NCBI GenBank assembly: GCA_023159155.1
Contig: JAJNNX010000026.1
Coordinates: forward strand, 372,001-436,000
Source of the DNA: Ustulina deusta
Lineage: Eukaryota; Ascomycota; Sordariomycetes; Xylariales; Xylariaceae
Length of the DNA: 64,000 bases
Reading direction: 5' to 3'
Within the stretch, counting starts at the first letter, position 1. Every line of letters begins with the position of its first letter. This document shows positions 11,430 through 23,187 of this stretch, one piece after another. A model generated the notes under the pieces. That model made no database searches, was not told where the DNA came from, and was given only the letters and a program-made list of their open reading frames with translations. Both the position numbers and the translations under genes were made by a program.

Positions 11430-13734
11430 ATGCTTGGCTGGGCTCTCAAGAAGGGCTTCCAGGGAGCCACTGGGCTCCGTGACGCGCCTGAAGGTGGAGG
11501 TACTGTAATCCCTTCTATCGAGAGTAACCAAATTGTTCGCTGGCTAACAGCACACAGAGGACACGACTCAAATCGATGCACCAGACACACCTGCGCCAGT
11601 ATTTGCAGCACGCGCCATAAAGAACGCCATCTGGGGCCAATCTGCTGCAGCAGAACACCATCCTCCCGCCAAGACGAAGCCAACCGAGACCGAACGCGTC
11701 AAACATATGCAGAACGCGACTACCACCATGACAGAAATCCCAGCAGACCCCAGATCGCCGACCAAACTTAACAGCATACTCTTGACGCCTGGAACCGGGA
11801 CGTCTCGACGGAAACGTGTCTCCTTTGGCAGGGATGTCAAGGCTGGCAATAATGTTGGCTCCAGTCCTCTCGCTGCAGGCTCCGCCCGTAATGGTCGATC
11901 GCGGAAGAAAACAACTCTACAGCAAGCACTAGAAAACTCCCGCCCAGCGAAACAAAAAGAACCCGAACCACAGCTGGAAACACCAGAGGGGGAGGGCTCT
12001 GAAGAAGAATGGGAATGGGAGGATGAGGATATCTGTTGCAATCACGACGTGACCGTGGATCTTAATGAGCCCCACTCAGAGTCGGGAAAGTACTGGAAAG
12101 CTGAATGGTCCCGATATCGCGAAGAAGCCAAGTCCGACATCGAACAACTAGTCAAGTACAAGGCAAATGCCAAATCTTTCGCTGCCAAGAAGGATATGGA
12201 AGCGAGCCGGTTGAGCCAGAAACTGAAGGAAGAACAGGCCAAGGTGGCCGATATGGAAAAGAGAATGGCGGATATGACCACCAAGCTCGCAGCCACAAGG
12301 AAACATGGCGCCGACAAGGACAGTATTTCGATAACGAAGGACCTTGCAAGACAGACCTCTCTAGTTGCCGAGTACCGCGAACGAGTTAAAGACCTAGAGA
12401 CTCGTTTGATGGAAGCTTCTAACAAGTCAAACTTGAATAGTCCTAGTCATCAGCGCATCGACACTTCACCCCGAACGGAACAGAACATTCTCGAGGTCAG
12501 CCGGGAGCTTAGAAAAGCGCGATCTGAGCTGAGGCAACTGGATCGACTTCGTGACGAAGTCAAACGACTGAAGTCCAACTTAGCGACATCCCGAGAGCGA
12601 GTTGCAGAGCTTGAGGTTCAGGTGTCCGCAGGGGAAACCGCCGAATCATCCCGAATTGGAAGATTAGAAAAGCAGCTACGTGAGATCAAGGATGAGTCAC
12701 ACCAGAAGGATGCAGAGATTAGAAAGCTTAAGCGGGACTATGAGTCTCTGAAGAGAGACGCCAAATCTAGAACTGCCGAAGCCATGCAGGTATTGCAAGA
12801 CAAGAACATCAAAATCGAAGGATTGGAGAGGAAACTGGAAGACATGGAGGCTGCCCATGCCTTAAACCAATCGATAAACTTGGACGCTGCGATTGTAGCG
12901 CATAATAAGATCACTCAGGATTTGAAATCAGGCATCGAATCACTTGGCAAGCCTTCCAGATACGAAAAAACGCGGCCGATCAACCAGCATGCGCGGGCGG
13001 CATCTGTCGAGGATATCACTCTCGACATGACGCAACGCTCTCTACTTAGAGAAAGGGATGATCATGTGCCCTATGATATTCCACGGGAGAAGGCAGATGA
13101 TACTGGTCTTTTAACCGACTGGACAGTCGACATCCCCACGTTCGAACTACAAGTCAAAGACAAGAAAAAACGATATGAAGCTGAGAAACTCGACGAGAAA
13201 CTTATCATGGAGGATGTGGATGCTTTGCCATCCAGGCAACCCACCAGAAGCGTGGAACAACAATCTCTTCATGGCAACCACAGAGCGATATCAGATGTGC
13301 TTTTTAATCGAGTCAATGAATCATCGAGAAGGCAATCGCGCAGAAATCAACAGTCAGACACGAATGACGTATTTCCAACAGGTCGCGATCAAAACGCCAG
13401 TCGAAGGATAGCCAGCGGACGAACAGCAATTCTGGCCGAGGAGGACACAATCATGCACGGTGCTCTAGATCAGCCAATCCGTCGATCAAGAGTCCTGTCC
13501 AGAACCACGCGTCCAATATCATCAGGCAGTGATGCACCGCCCATCGACCTGGTACGAGACCAATTCACACGACTTGGGGGTTCTTCAGCGGACCGTAGCG
13601 CCTTGGGGAATACATCGCGTTGTACTTTGCCTGCTGAGCGGCAAGCTGCGGCTCGGGCTCGCCTTGAACAGAAAAGAATGGAGAGGCGGAAGGCTAGCGG
13701 ACGGGTTCTGGATAAAGAAAACATAAGACCATGA
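11430..13734 (+). CDS. Cut12-type spindle pole body-associated protein
   Basis: Fission yeast Cut12 is a spindle pole body component that promotes mitotic commitment and bipolar spindle formation; members of this Pfam family are structural coiled-coil proteins. Two exons, 11430-11499 and 11558-13734, give 748 aa. The join restores the conserved N-terminal block EDTTQIDAPDTPAPVF followed by a short alanine-rich helix. An RKRVSFGRDV-type basic motif (near residue 105) and the family block HDVTVDLNEP lead into a long coiled coil (about residues 200-470) with heptads rich in Lys, Glu and Leu. The C-terminal third is polar with basic Ser/Arg stretches and is probably disordered; it ends in KENIRP. 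It is divergent from GCN2. Family identity rests on the N-terminal motif and the coiled-coil layout. Confidence 0.85.
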
Positions 13735-14031
13735 GGTTTTGATGGAGGTTGCACAGGCGCTTGGGCTACATATCCTAAATGTTGCTATTGTTTGTTACAT
13801 ATTGGCAAAATGCATCATTGTACGGTTGGGACTTCGGTGGCGGAAGTCGGATTGCTTAAGGAAATCAGCATTTGTCGAGCGTTAAAGTTGGCGGCGTTTG
13901 CGGGGAATAACGGCCTCATCCAAGCGCATCCAAGTGGCCCTGGCCGAATTGAAATACATCATGAGCTGCACCAATCTTAGCTCCTCTTTTTAACCATATT
14001 TTCTTGCGACCGTGATCCGCTTGGTGATTTC

Positions 14032-15126
14032 ATGAAAGATGCTACAATGGGTGAGGTTTCGGCAGGATACGATGAATCCACGCTTGAAAATGAGATCGCG
14101 AAGCTGGAATCGCAGCTCGCAGAAGCGAGGCGGCGATTGAACACCAAGAGACGAGCAGCAGCGAAGACCGCGGATGCAAGCCCTCGACAGACCCCTTCAA
14201 CGACATCCGGCACAACAACACCCCCCCTCCCGACACCCACGCTCGGTTCAACGCGGGCAATGCCAGATCCGTCGCACCACTATCTCCTCCTGCTCTCCGA
14301 CTCCGCACTCCCACTCGGCGCATTCGCCTTCAGCTCGGGGCTAGAATCATACCTCGCGCACGCGCGCTCGCCCTCCTCACAGCCACCATCCAAGCCCTCC
14401 TTCGCCTCCTTCCTCCCCTTGTCCCTCTCCTCGTACGCCAGCACGACGCTCCCGTTCGTGCTCCGCGCACACCGCGATCCGGATCTCGTAGCCGAGCTCG
14501 ACGACGCGCTCGACGCCTCCATCATCTGCGCCGTCGGCCGGCGGGCCTCCGTCGCGCAAGGCCGCGCGCTGCTGTCGATCTGGGAGAAGAGCCTCGCGCC
14601 TTCGTCGGCCGTGTCCGCGGGCGCGCGGACGGCGCTCGAGGGCTTCTCGGCCGCTTTGCGCGCTTCTACTTCTACTTTTACTTCCACTACTCCTTCAGCT
14701 AGGAAAAAAACCGGCTACTACGGGAAAGAGGAAGAGGGAAAAGAAGAAGAAGAAGCAGCAGCAGCAGCAGCAGCAGCAGTCGATGTCGACGAGGAAGACG
14801 CCCTCCTTCCGCCGCCGGTATCCGCGCACCTGGCGCCTCTGTTCGGGGCCGTGGCCCAGCTCCTGGGCCTCACGCTGCGGCAGACGGCGTACGTGTTCTT
14901 GTTCAGTCATGCCAAGGCTCTCGTCTCGGCTGCCGTGCGCGCGAGTATGTTTGGTCCGTATCAGGCGCAGAAGATCCTTGCGGGCGGCGAGTTGCAGGTT
15001 TTGATTGCCGACATGGTTGAACGCGAATGGGATGTTCGCGTGGAAGATGCTGCGCAAAGCGTTCCTGTTATGGACCTCTGGATTGGGAGACACGAGATGC
15101 TTTACTCGAGGATTTTCAATAGCTAA
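14032..15126 (+). CDS. ureF: Urease accessory protein UreF
   Basis: UreF works with UreD/UreG to load nickel into urease in the cytosol. The 364-aa frame has the UreF start motif LLLLSDSALPLGAFAFSSGLE at about residues 82-102, the alpha-helical core, and the conserved C-terminal segment with FSHAKALVSAAVR and GPYQAQKIL. Two upstream ATGs (14032, 14050) add about 76 residues with a short coiled coil (ENEIAKLESQLAEARRRL). Met77 at 14260 would give a 288-aa protein nearer the usual size, so the start is uncertain. A family-variable loop holds an acidic run and eight alanines from an eight-copy GCA repeat (14755-14778). GC content is clearly higher here than in the neighbours. The 297-bp gap before it shows no gene. 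It is convergent with CWC2. Confidence 0.92.
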   Translation: MKDATMGEVSAGYDESTLENEIAKLESQLAEARRRLNTKRRAAAKTADASPRQTPSTTSGTTTPPLPTPTLGSTRAMPDPSHHYLLLLSDSALPLGAFAFSSGLESYLAHARSPSSQPPSKPSFASFLPLSLSSYASTTLPFVLRAHRDPDLVAELDDALDASIICAVGRRASVAQGRALLSIWEKSLAPSSAVSAGARTALEGFSAALRASTSTFTSTTPSARKKTGYYGKEEEGKEEEEAAAAAAAAVDVDEEDALLPPPVSAHLAPLFGAVAQLLGLTLRQTAYVFLFSHAKALVSAAVRASMFGPYQAQKILAGGELQVLIADMVEREWDVRVEDAAQSVPVMDLWIGRHEMLYSRIFNS

Positions 15127-15318
15127 TACGAGTGAAGGAGGGAAACTAGTTGATTTGGTGAAGCTCGTTAAGGTAAGGCAGCCAACTAACTGCTGCTATA
15201 AACCACATGTGTCCTTATCTTTAATGTCACGAGAACCTAGAAGCAAATGAAGAAGATGGTTTTGCCATCTAACAAATGATGTAGGGTGTATATACTTGTA
15301 GAAAAAGGCAGACTCTGC

Positions 15319-16579
15319 CTATTCCTCATCGTTACTATCGCTACCATAATCCACCAACGGCCCCGGGGGCGCCGCCACCTTTTCTTTCGGTGCTGTTGTG
15401 ACCCTGGCAGTCTTCAAGGCTGCTAATGTACTGCTTGACAATATCCCACTGGTCTGAGTTTCCGCTTGCTGTACGTCTGCCTCTCCTAATACGGCACCAC
15501 TCTCTGCATTACCAGCCTCGCCACCCTCAATCATTAACCGTTGCTCATGCTCTAGGTCGTAGCCTTGTCTTCCAATTGGATTTACGGCTTGCGCGCCCCG
15601 TGCGAAGTAGATATCGTCTGGGGCTTCATATCCTTCGAGGCCAAATCCGCTCTCGATCTTTCTCCGTTTCCTAGCTTCAGGGTCTCGGCCTTCGATCTCG
15701 GCCACGAATTCTGCCGGAAGCGCCCGACGGATGGCGTCTGCAGCTTGCTCTTCGATTCGCCTCGCTTCTCTCGCTTGCGCCATCGGATTAGGGTCGGCGG
15801 TTGCCCATCGTACGTTGAGGATCTCGTTGTGGTCGAGCGACTGGTGCGCCATGGCTTCTTTAGCAAAAGACGCGTTCGCCTCGTGGGTATATGTAATGAA
15901 GGCCACTCCTCTGGAATTGAGGACTCGAATGCGTTCTATATTTCCGAATTCTGCGAAGTGGCGGCTCACAATCTCCTCTGAAAAATGCATTAGCTCTGCC
16001 CCTGGCATCGTCAGCTAGGATTGCGCACCTATGTCATCAGTGACGTGTATGCGTCCCACGTATACCGTGCGATTAGACCGCATGAAAGACCCTACACCCC
16101 CCATATCGTCTCTGTAGTCGGAGTGTTTGTCTCGGCCAAAGCAATCGACGTTGGGATTGAACAGATGATCATGAGGTCCAGGCAATCGGTGTAGATATTC
16201 GCAGTCCTCTCCCTTGGGACATATGCCTCTCTGTTTCAAAGTCAGGAGTCAGTGATTGCCATAGATAGCAGGATTTTCAGCGTACCGCGAAGAAAAGACA
16301 GAAGTATGAACCAGCGACCTTGTCAGCACGTGTGTAGCCACTGTCTTTCTGAATATTGCAGCGCCCCAGAGCGGCAGTTTTGGCAAGGTTGTCCTCTCGG
16401 TCGGCAGACCATTTGTTATACCAGATGTTATATACCGTGCCGGTCGGTCGGTTGTCCGATGTTACTGGTTCGAGCTTACGTGCTGGTCGTTTCTTCCTGA
16501 TGATTTTCTTGACCTTTTTGGCCACCGGCGCGGCAACTTCGCTCGATTGCGCCGGAACGAGCGCTGTTTCCTCAGACAT
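15319..16579 (-). CDS. cwc2: Pre-mRNA-splicing factor CWC2
   Basis: CWC2 is a Prp19-complex (NineTeen) component that contacts U6 snRNA in the catalytic spliceosome. Exons 16579-16286, 16230-16029 and 15977-15319 join in frame to 384 aa. After a basic N-terminus (KKVKKIIRKKRPARK) comes the CCCH zinc finger with Cys94, Cys102, Cys108 and His112, continuous with a tRNA-guanylyltransferase-like Torus fold in the known family. The RRM spans about 152-228 with RTVYVGRI as RNP2 and GVAFITYTH as RNP1. A helical NPMAQAREARRIEEQAADAI segment follows, and the C-terminus is low-complexity ending in acidic residues. Introns are 55 and 51 nt. The first intron splits the zinc finger between Cys94 and Cys102. 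Confidence 0.95.
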
Positions 16580-17209
16580 ATGGCCGATGTGGATTTCGAA
16601 ACGAGCTATTCAGTTAAGATGAGGTTGAAAACGAAGGGTCGAAAACGAAGGGTCGAGGAATTCGATAAAGACGGATAAGATCGTTCGTCGGCGAGTATTT
16701 GTTAGCGGTAGTGATGGAATAGAGATTTTGAGGCGAGGCTGAATGAATCACGGATGTTCTGGCTCGATAGACAAATATTGGTTTGTTGCATAGTATTTGT
16801 ACATTTAAGAATAGATTGCAACTAGGTAAAGCATATACTCCACCTCCCCCCCCGGTTTCTTCTCTAGAAAGCGCCGAGAAAGGGGCTGGGAGCTTCCGAA
16901 CCTGGGCAGCCTTATCCCCCAGATCGTATGATGGCAGAGCACTATCTGAACGGGGTCACTGCACCTGCAACATCTACCAACTTACTAGATTTAGTTAAAG
17001 TACCCCGCTGTAGCCCCTGTAGTACCTCGGCCGTAATGCTTGTGACGCCAATTATTGACATATTGGCCTCGGCCTGGATCTGCATCGTCCATTTCCAGTT
17101 CAAATTTCAACAACTGCTTTGAATGCTATCTAGAACCATTTCCATCCATTGAGCCGGCCCTTTTCCTTCAAGAAATACCGTGCCGGAAAGTTCTATACAT
17201 TTTAGCGTG
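16580..17209. other. Bidirectional promoter region between CWC2 and acyl-CoA dehydrogenase genes
   Basis: This 630-bp spacer separates divergent genes. It includes a tandem GTCGAAAACGAAGG-type duplication near 16637 and a C-run near 16848. No gene seen. Confidence 0.55.
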
Positions 17210-18728
17210 ATGTCTGCTCATATTCCCGATCTCGTATGCTACCTCCCTACCACCACTAAGCCAAGCTCAAGCTCACTAATGGATACAGGTTGCCAATCGT
17301 GTCAGCGACAAGGCAAAGAGGCAATTAGACCTTGTCGCCAAGTTTGTAGAGGAAGAATGTATCCCGTAAGCCTTTCGTTATACCAATCAGATCCTCTCCC
17401 TGTTCTAATAAGCATGATCGTAAATAGTGCCGATCCCGTCTTCGAAGCCCAGATCGGTGAGGGTGCATCACGATGGGAACACCACCCAGCCATTATCGAG
17501 GAGCTGAAGGCGAAAGCAAAGAAGCTAGGTCTTTGGAATATGTTCTTGCCGAAGGGCCACTACAAGGAGTCACCGGGATACACGAACCTGGAATATGGAT
17601 TGATGGCCGAGTGGCTGGGCAAGTCAAGGACAGCGTCGGAAGCCACCAACTGCGCCGCCCCCGATACAGGCAACATGGAAGTTTTAGCCAAGTACGGCAA
17701 CGACGCCCAGAAGGCAAAGTGGCTCAAACCTTTGTTGGATGGAGAAATTAGATCCGCCTTCCTCATGACGGAGCCGGATGTGGCCTCCTCTGACGCCAGG
17801 AATATTCAATTAAATATGAGAAAGGAGGGCGACGAATACATCCTTAATGGATCAGTTAGTCCCCTCTCCACCCTTTGCACGGCCAATACTAATCAAGTCA
17901 CAGAAATGGTGGTCTAGCGGTGCGGGTGACCCACGATGCAAAGTTTACATCGTTATGGGCAAGTCGGACCCAAACAACAAGGACTCATACAAGCAACAAT
18001 CCGTCATCATTGTTCCTGCTGGTACCAAGGGCATCACGATCCACCGGATGCTGAATGTTTATGGTTATGACGATGCGCCTCATGGACATGGGCATATCTC
18101 GTTCAACAATGTTCGGGTTCCCGCCAGCAACCTTGTGCTTGGTGAGGGCCGCGGTTTTGAGATCATCCAAGGCCGTCTTGGGCCTGGCCGAATCCACCAC
18201 GCCATGCGAAGCATTGGAGCCGCCGAGAGAGCACTAGAATGGATGCTGATGAGAATCAATGATCCCAAGAAGACGCCATTCGGGAAGCAGTTGAGGCAGC
18301 ACGGTGTTATCCTTGAGTGGGTTGCGAAATCACGTATTGAGATTGATGCTGCTCGCTTGGTTGTATTGAATGCAGCAGTGCGAATGGATGACCTTGGCCC
18401 TAAGGCAAGCCTCAAGGAGATTGCCCAGGCGAAGGTCCTTGTCCCTCAGATGGCCTTAACAGTTATTGACCGAGCTGTGCAAACATTTGGTGGTGCGGGT
18501 GTGAGCCAGGACACGCCACTTGCCAATATGTGGGCGCAAATCCGAACTCTAAGATTAGCAGACGGGCCCGACGAGGTCCATCTACAACAATTAGGTCGCA
18601 ATGAGAACAGAAGGGGAACAGAAGTTGCGCAGAAGATCCAATCTCAAAAGCAGACAACAGAACAACTGCTAAAGCAGCACGGGGTACAGCGTTTCCAGCC
18701 CGGCACAAACATTCAGCATAAGTTGTAA
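17210..18728 (+). CDS. Acyl-CoA dehydrogenase family protein (ACAD10/11-like)
   Basis: A flavoprotein of the acyl-CoA dehydrogenase family, which oxidises acyl-CoA to trans-2-enoyl-CoA in fatty-acid or branched-chain catabolism. Exons 17210-17233, 17289-17365, 17428-17854 and 17904-18728 join in frame to 450 aa, the usual length for the catalytic unit. The first exon is only 24 nt. Visible signatures are the N-terminal helical domain, the flavin-site segment [27 protein letters not shown] in the beta domain, and the C-terminal [15 protein letters not shown] and [11 protein letters not shown]. The beta and C-terminal sequences look most like the ACAD10/11 branch. No clear mitochondrial presequence is present. 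The last three residues HKL only loosely resemble a peroxisomal PTS1, so location is open. Exact substrate is unknown. Confidence 0.92.
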
Positions 18729-19565
18729 ACATATTGTAGCACATAGGTATCTTATGAGATGTAAATTATTGGCCAAATGGATGCATGATAAGCAATTAGC
18801 AGTATGGAGTACTAATAAGTTTTGTTGTCCGGTCACGGTGTTGTTGTTATTGCTGCTGCTGTTGTGAACTTCACGTGTAGACAGGTCCATTATGCAATAC
18901 CTCTTCGTACAGTCATTGTTTATCTGGAACATCCCTGCCCGCAAGGGCCAATGAACCAGGTTTCACAGGCAAGGAAGATAGACTCACGAGCTTATGTGAG
19001 TCACCGTATAGATATGGTGGCACAATGTGAGTTGTCAAGAATGCTTCATGGTTGCGAGGGCGACCGAATATGATTTGGCAGGAGGGAATGAATCCATTCA
19101 AAGTTAAATGGGGCATCTGGTCCGGGGTTTAGACTAATGTAGGTACACTAATGCCGGAGCTTAGACCCTGCAAACAACCTGCCCCGCTCAAGATTTTGCC
19201 CGTTGCTCCGTAGCAACCGGTATTGTTGACTTTGGGAAGGCCCAATTCGAGATTTTTGTGCGCAAGAAACTACATTGTGGGTGGATCAATAATTCATTGT
19301 CTCAATGTGTTGATAAAGGAACCCTCCCTCGACCTGCATAGACATCATTTTTTTTGAGCAGAACACATCTCGCATTTTCAGAAAACTATATCAAGAAACC
19401 ATTCCTCGCACTCGTGCTACAACTTCACAACACATCAGGCACTCGCACCAGCATTTCTAGATTCTGTACTCTGAGAAAACACGATCTCCAACACTTCACT
19501 CGCCGCAGTAGCCATCTCGAGCAAAGCCCCGATTCCCAATCTTTCGCCCTATCTACCTCAGCATA
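18729..19565. other. Intergenic spacer upstream of the Spo12-type gene
   Basis: This 837-bp spacer contains a (GTT/GCT)n microsatellite near 18838-18866 and a T-run near 19347. I see no gene; it holds the 3' end of the dehydrogenase gene and the promoter of the next one. Confidence 0.55.
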
Positions 19566-20218
19566 ATGGGATCCTCCAGTGTTCTGTCCGAGAAGGACGC
19601 CAACAACAGCCTCAAGAACCTAGCAGGAACCGGAGCCAATAAGGCCGACATCAAGAGCATGGAGTACCATCGCCAGGTGTTGAAGTCCAAGATAGAGGAA
19701 GAGAAGTACGGCCACACTGCCACCACCACCACCACTACTACTACCACTACCACCACTACCACCATTACCATCTCCTCCTCTGCCGCCGTTGGTGCATCCT
19801 CTGGCCCTGGTACCACGACCACCGTGCAACCCTTGCCGGCATCCTCCTCCCAGACAATTATCCACAGGACACTTGCCGGGCGCCCTGCTGACCCCAATGC
19901 CTCTGGCGCCCGCAGCTCTACACAGCAGTACATCTCTCCTTCGGACAACATCATGAGCCCTTGCACCGCCAAGCTCAACGCCCTCAAGGGCCGACACGCT
20001 GGAAAGTAAGTTACGCCTCAATCATCTTATTCACGCGGAAGTCGAAAAGTCGTCCGATCTAGCTAACATACTCAACTCTTGCGCTCAGGGCAAAGCCGAA
20101 ATCGCTATTCGCCCAAGCATCCGCTAAGAGGTTTGTCGGCGAGAACGTGCTCGGTGCCAAGAGCGCTGAGCCGGCCGCGTCGGCGAAGCCCAGCAACGAC
20201 AATCAACCAAGCCAGTGA
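19566..20218 (+). CDS. Spo12-type mitotic exit regulator
   Basis: Spo12 proteins are small nuclear proteins; in budding yeast Spo12 belongs to the FEAR network that releases Cdc14 in early anaphase. Two exons, 19566-20005 and 20089-20218, join in frame to 189 aa. The family signature SPSDNIMSPCTAKLNALK sits at about residues 122-140, with the core Ser-Pro-Cys. The second exon is basic with KPKSLFAQASAKRF. A run of 14 threonines (about residues 53-66) is encoded by an ACC/ACT microsatellite, and this region is probably disordered. Intron 1 has a GTAAGT donor and GCTAAC branch. The signature motif makes the family call good; the functional role is by analogy. Confidence 0.85.
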
Positions 20219-20695
20219 CGGGCCTCGTGAATCACATCCGGTGCGGTATCCGGATTTGATCAACCAACCGTTGTACCAATAATGTTTCTTCTGTGGTTTC
20301 AGCCGCCCCTTCCAGCTGGACTTCCCCCAGTGGACGGTACTTCCTACACGACGATGCGGAAATATCTTTCTTGCTCGGTTTTAGGGAGGGGGGCAAATGC
20401 TTGATGTGTATGCGGTACAGATGTGGAGGGGTGCTTACGGTCAACTGGCGTTTTTGCGGAATACGGAAAGGAGTCAGGAGGAAAGTGGAATGGTCAGGAA
20501 TCCTATGCTACGCTGTAAGACTTGCCCTCTCACTCGCGACGAAGGCGTTTAACGACTTGATATGACAAATACACACGTGTGACTTATCAAACACGTTCCA
20601 CTCTCCCTTGTTGCTGATTAATTGTCATATACTTGTCCTGCAAGCCGGTTGAGTAAAGTAATGCATTGGTTTATCAAGGAAACATGTAGGCTACG
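20219..20695. other. Spacer between convergent genes
   Basis: This 477-bp spacer lies between the 3' ends of the Spo12-type and Rbg1 genes. No gene, repeat or hairpin noted. Confidence 0.55.
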
Positions 20696-22238
20696 CTACG
20701 CCCTGAACGCACTAACTATGTAAACTACGTCCTCGTCGGCTACCACATGTCCTAGTCCGACGCGCTGGGGAACATGGCGTGCGCTCGCTCCCCATACTAG
20801 CGCATATTTATACGTCTCTTTCAATGTGCGGTGGATCCGATCGCAAACGTCTTCGATAGTGCTGCCGCCGCGGACAATGAGGGCTTCGTCGAAGTTGGGA
20901 TCGACACCCTTGCGCTTGGTATAAATGCGAATGAGACGCAGCTCCTGCCAGCAGCGATCGACAACGTCCTGGACCCCGAGGTCAAGCTCACAGCTCATGA
21001 CGGCCGTCTGTGGCTCGCGTGCCAAACGGTCTAGGAAGTCAAGCGACACGCTATCGATCTTGTTATACACGTACAAGCACTTGATGTACTTGCGGTGGTC
21101 CTTCATGATCACGTCGATCAGGTCGTCGACTGTTGCCTCGTCATCGCGCACCAGCACCTCGCAGTTGAGTATCTTGTAGTCTCGCAAGATATTAAATACC
21201 ATCTTCTCGTCAAGTCTCTTCGCTGTGTTCTGGAAGGTGATCTTCATGCCGCCTGCTTTTTTTACTTTCAGGTAAATATTCCTAGATCGGTCAGTGTTGG
21301 TCCCTCTGATAGCAATGCTCTCGGGGCAGATGTTTCGTACGGTGGTTCTCTGTTTAACCGAATTCCAACCGCCTCCAATTCGGCCTCCAACAGCGCGCGC
21401 TGTTCCGCCTTCTTCGTCGCATCAAGGATCATGAGGATCAGGTCACTCGTCTTAGCAGCCGAAATGACTTGTCGTCCTCGTCCCTTGCCTTCTGCGGCAC
21501 CTTCAATGATTCCTGGCAGATCAAGCAACTGGATTTCGGCGCCGCCATATTCGAGCACACCGGGAATGGCCGTTAATGTCGTGAAAGCATACGAGGCTAC
21601 TTCAGATCTTGTTTTGGTGACCTTAGACAGAAACGTCGACTTTCCCACGGATGGAAACCCGACGAGTGCTATCCTCGCGTCTCCGCTCTTGCTCACATCA
21701 AATCCAGAACCACCTCCGCCGCCAGCACCGGGACCGGGTTCGAGAAGCTGTGCTCGGAGTCGAGCGAGCTTTCTGTTTGACAAGTTTAGCCGTCGGCTTC
21801 CAAGGTGCGATATTTAAAGTGTGTACCCTTTCAGAAGACCAAGATGATATTCTAGTGCGATGTCAATGTCATGACTCGGATAATTCCCTCCATATCGTCG
21901 AGTTATTCGGCTTACCAGTCGCCTTGTTCTCTATACCGCGACCACTATGTTAGAATTGGTATCAGTTACTTCATTGTCCATCGCCCAAGAGATAGCCCAT
22001 AGCCCTTCCACAAATACGTCTCGTGGTGCAACGGAGACCAACGTAGACAAATGACATACCGAGTGCCACGAGATTCGTTGTGGAAGGACTAGTGGGCTGT
22101 CCCCCAGGCGATGGATTCCGAGTGCTTACTCTGAGTCCTCCTCATCTCATCCTCGATCCTGGAATCATCAGCCTTGTTTCCATAGCCTGTAATGGTCTCT
22201 TCCACTTACTCCTTGATCTTTTCTGTGATATTCACCAT
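20696..22238 (-). CDS. rbg1: DRG-family GTPase Rbg1 (ribosome-associated)
   Basis: DRG1/Rbg1 is a conserved Obg-related GTPase that binds translating ribosomes with Tma46/DFRP1 (known). Six exons, 22238-22210, 22158-22130, 21930-21916, 21851-21827, 21772-21341 and 21281-20696, join in frame to 371 aa, the normal family length. The first four exons are tiny (29, 29, 15 and 25 nt), and joining them rebuilds the conserved start with [21 protein letters not shown]. The G1 loop GFPSVGKST is at about 71-79, G3 DLPGIIEG follows, and NKID marks G4. The TGS domain is C-terminal, with the conserved [22 protein letters not shown]. The terminal residues after YIV differ from relatives and overlap a GTTAGT donor-like sequence, so the very last residues may be wrong. 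Confidence 0.95.
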
Positions 22239-23187
22239 CTTGCCGGTCTAATTGGATCGTATGAAATGGTTGAAATCGTAAACGATTGATCAATCCAATA
22301 TAGTCGAACAAGTCGACCAGCCAGTAAGACAAGACAACGCCACGTAGACTTGGCGATTCAATATGTATATGAGAACATGCACAGACCTTCTAGCTTTCAA
22401 AATGCCATTGGCGGAGAAGGATGGTATGCAGTGCTTGATAATGTAGTATGTATGCTAGATTGCTCGCGATCCAAGCCCCGCCTAACTATACGCTTGCGAT
22501 GGAGGCAAAATCAACGTGGGGTTCTCGCACGGACCATTTTCTGTTTCACCGCCTTCTGTTCTCAGCTTGAGGTACCCCGTACGTAGACTGAACTCTATCT
22601 GGGCCAGAGGTAAACCTATTTAGGACCCTACCTATTTGCCTTAAAGTGAATTTTGTCTGTCCAGTCTTATGAGGGAACCTAGGTAACCACCGCTCATGGA
22701 TGTTCGTTGCAATGGTTGATCCAAGGATTGATGCCATTACCAGGTGGGCCGACTTTGCAGCATATCGCTGGATTTTCTACAAGCGCCGGTATCTATCTGT
22801 GCATTGCAGGTCCTCGCATAATATATCGCAATATACTATGTAAGGTGATATCAACGCAGATTGACCCGGAGGGGTGAAGAAGATGCACAGAGCTAGGCAC
22901 TTATAAGACGAAAGACAAGAAAGATTATAAATCATTTTCGGCCGCAAGAACGGGCAGGTCGACGCTGTAGATGCTTTCAAACAACTCGACTACATTGGTG
23001 GTGACTCGAACCTTGTTAACGAAATAGAAGACTTCGTGAAAATAAAAGAACCCAGTCATTAATCTGGAGGATATTGAACAATAAGCGTCCTAGCTATTGA
23101 TCAAATAACAGCACACCCTAAAACCATCGACGTTCCACGGGATGAATTTCGTCCCAATTCTTAGTATCAGGTTTTCCATTTCCTTGT
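22239..23187. other. Intergenic spacer
   Basis: This 949-bp spacer lies between two minus-strand genes. It has some AT-rich stretches. I see no coding frame of note, RNA gene or repeat. Confidence 0.55.

Noticed and set aside
18717..18728. Peroxisomal PTS1 on the acyl-CoA dehydrogenase
   Set aside because: The final HKL lacks the small first residue of the consensus, so the signal is not supported.
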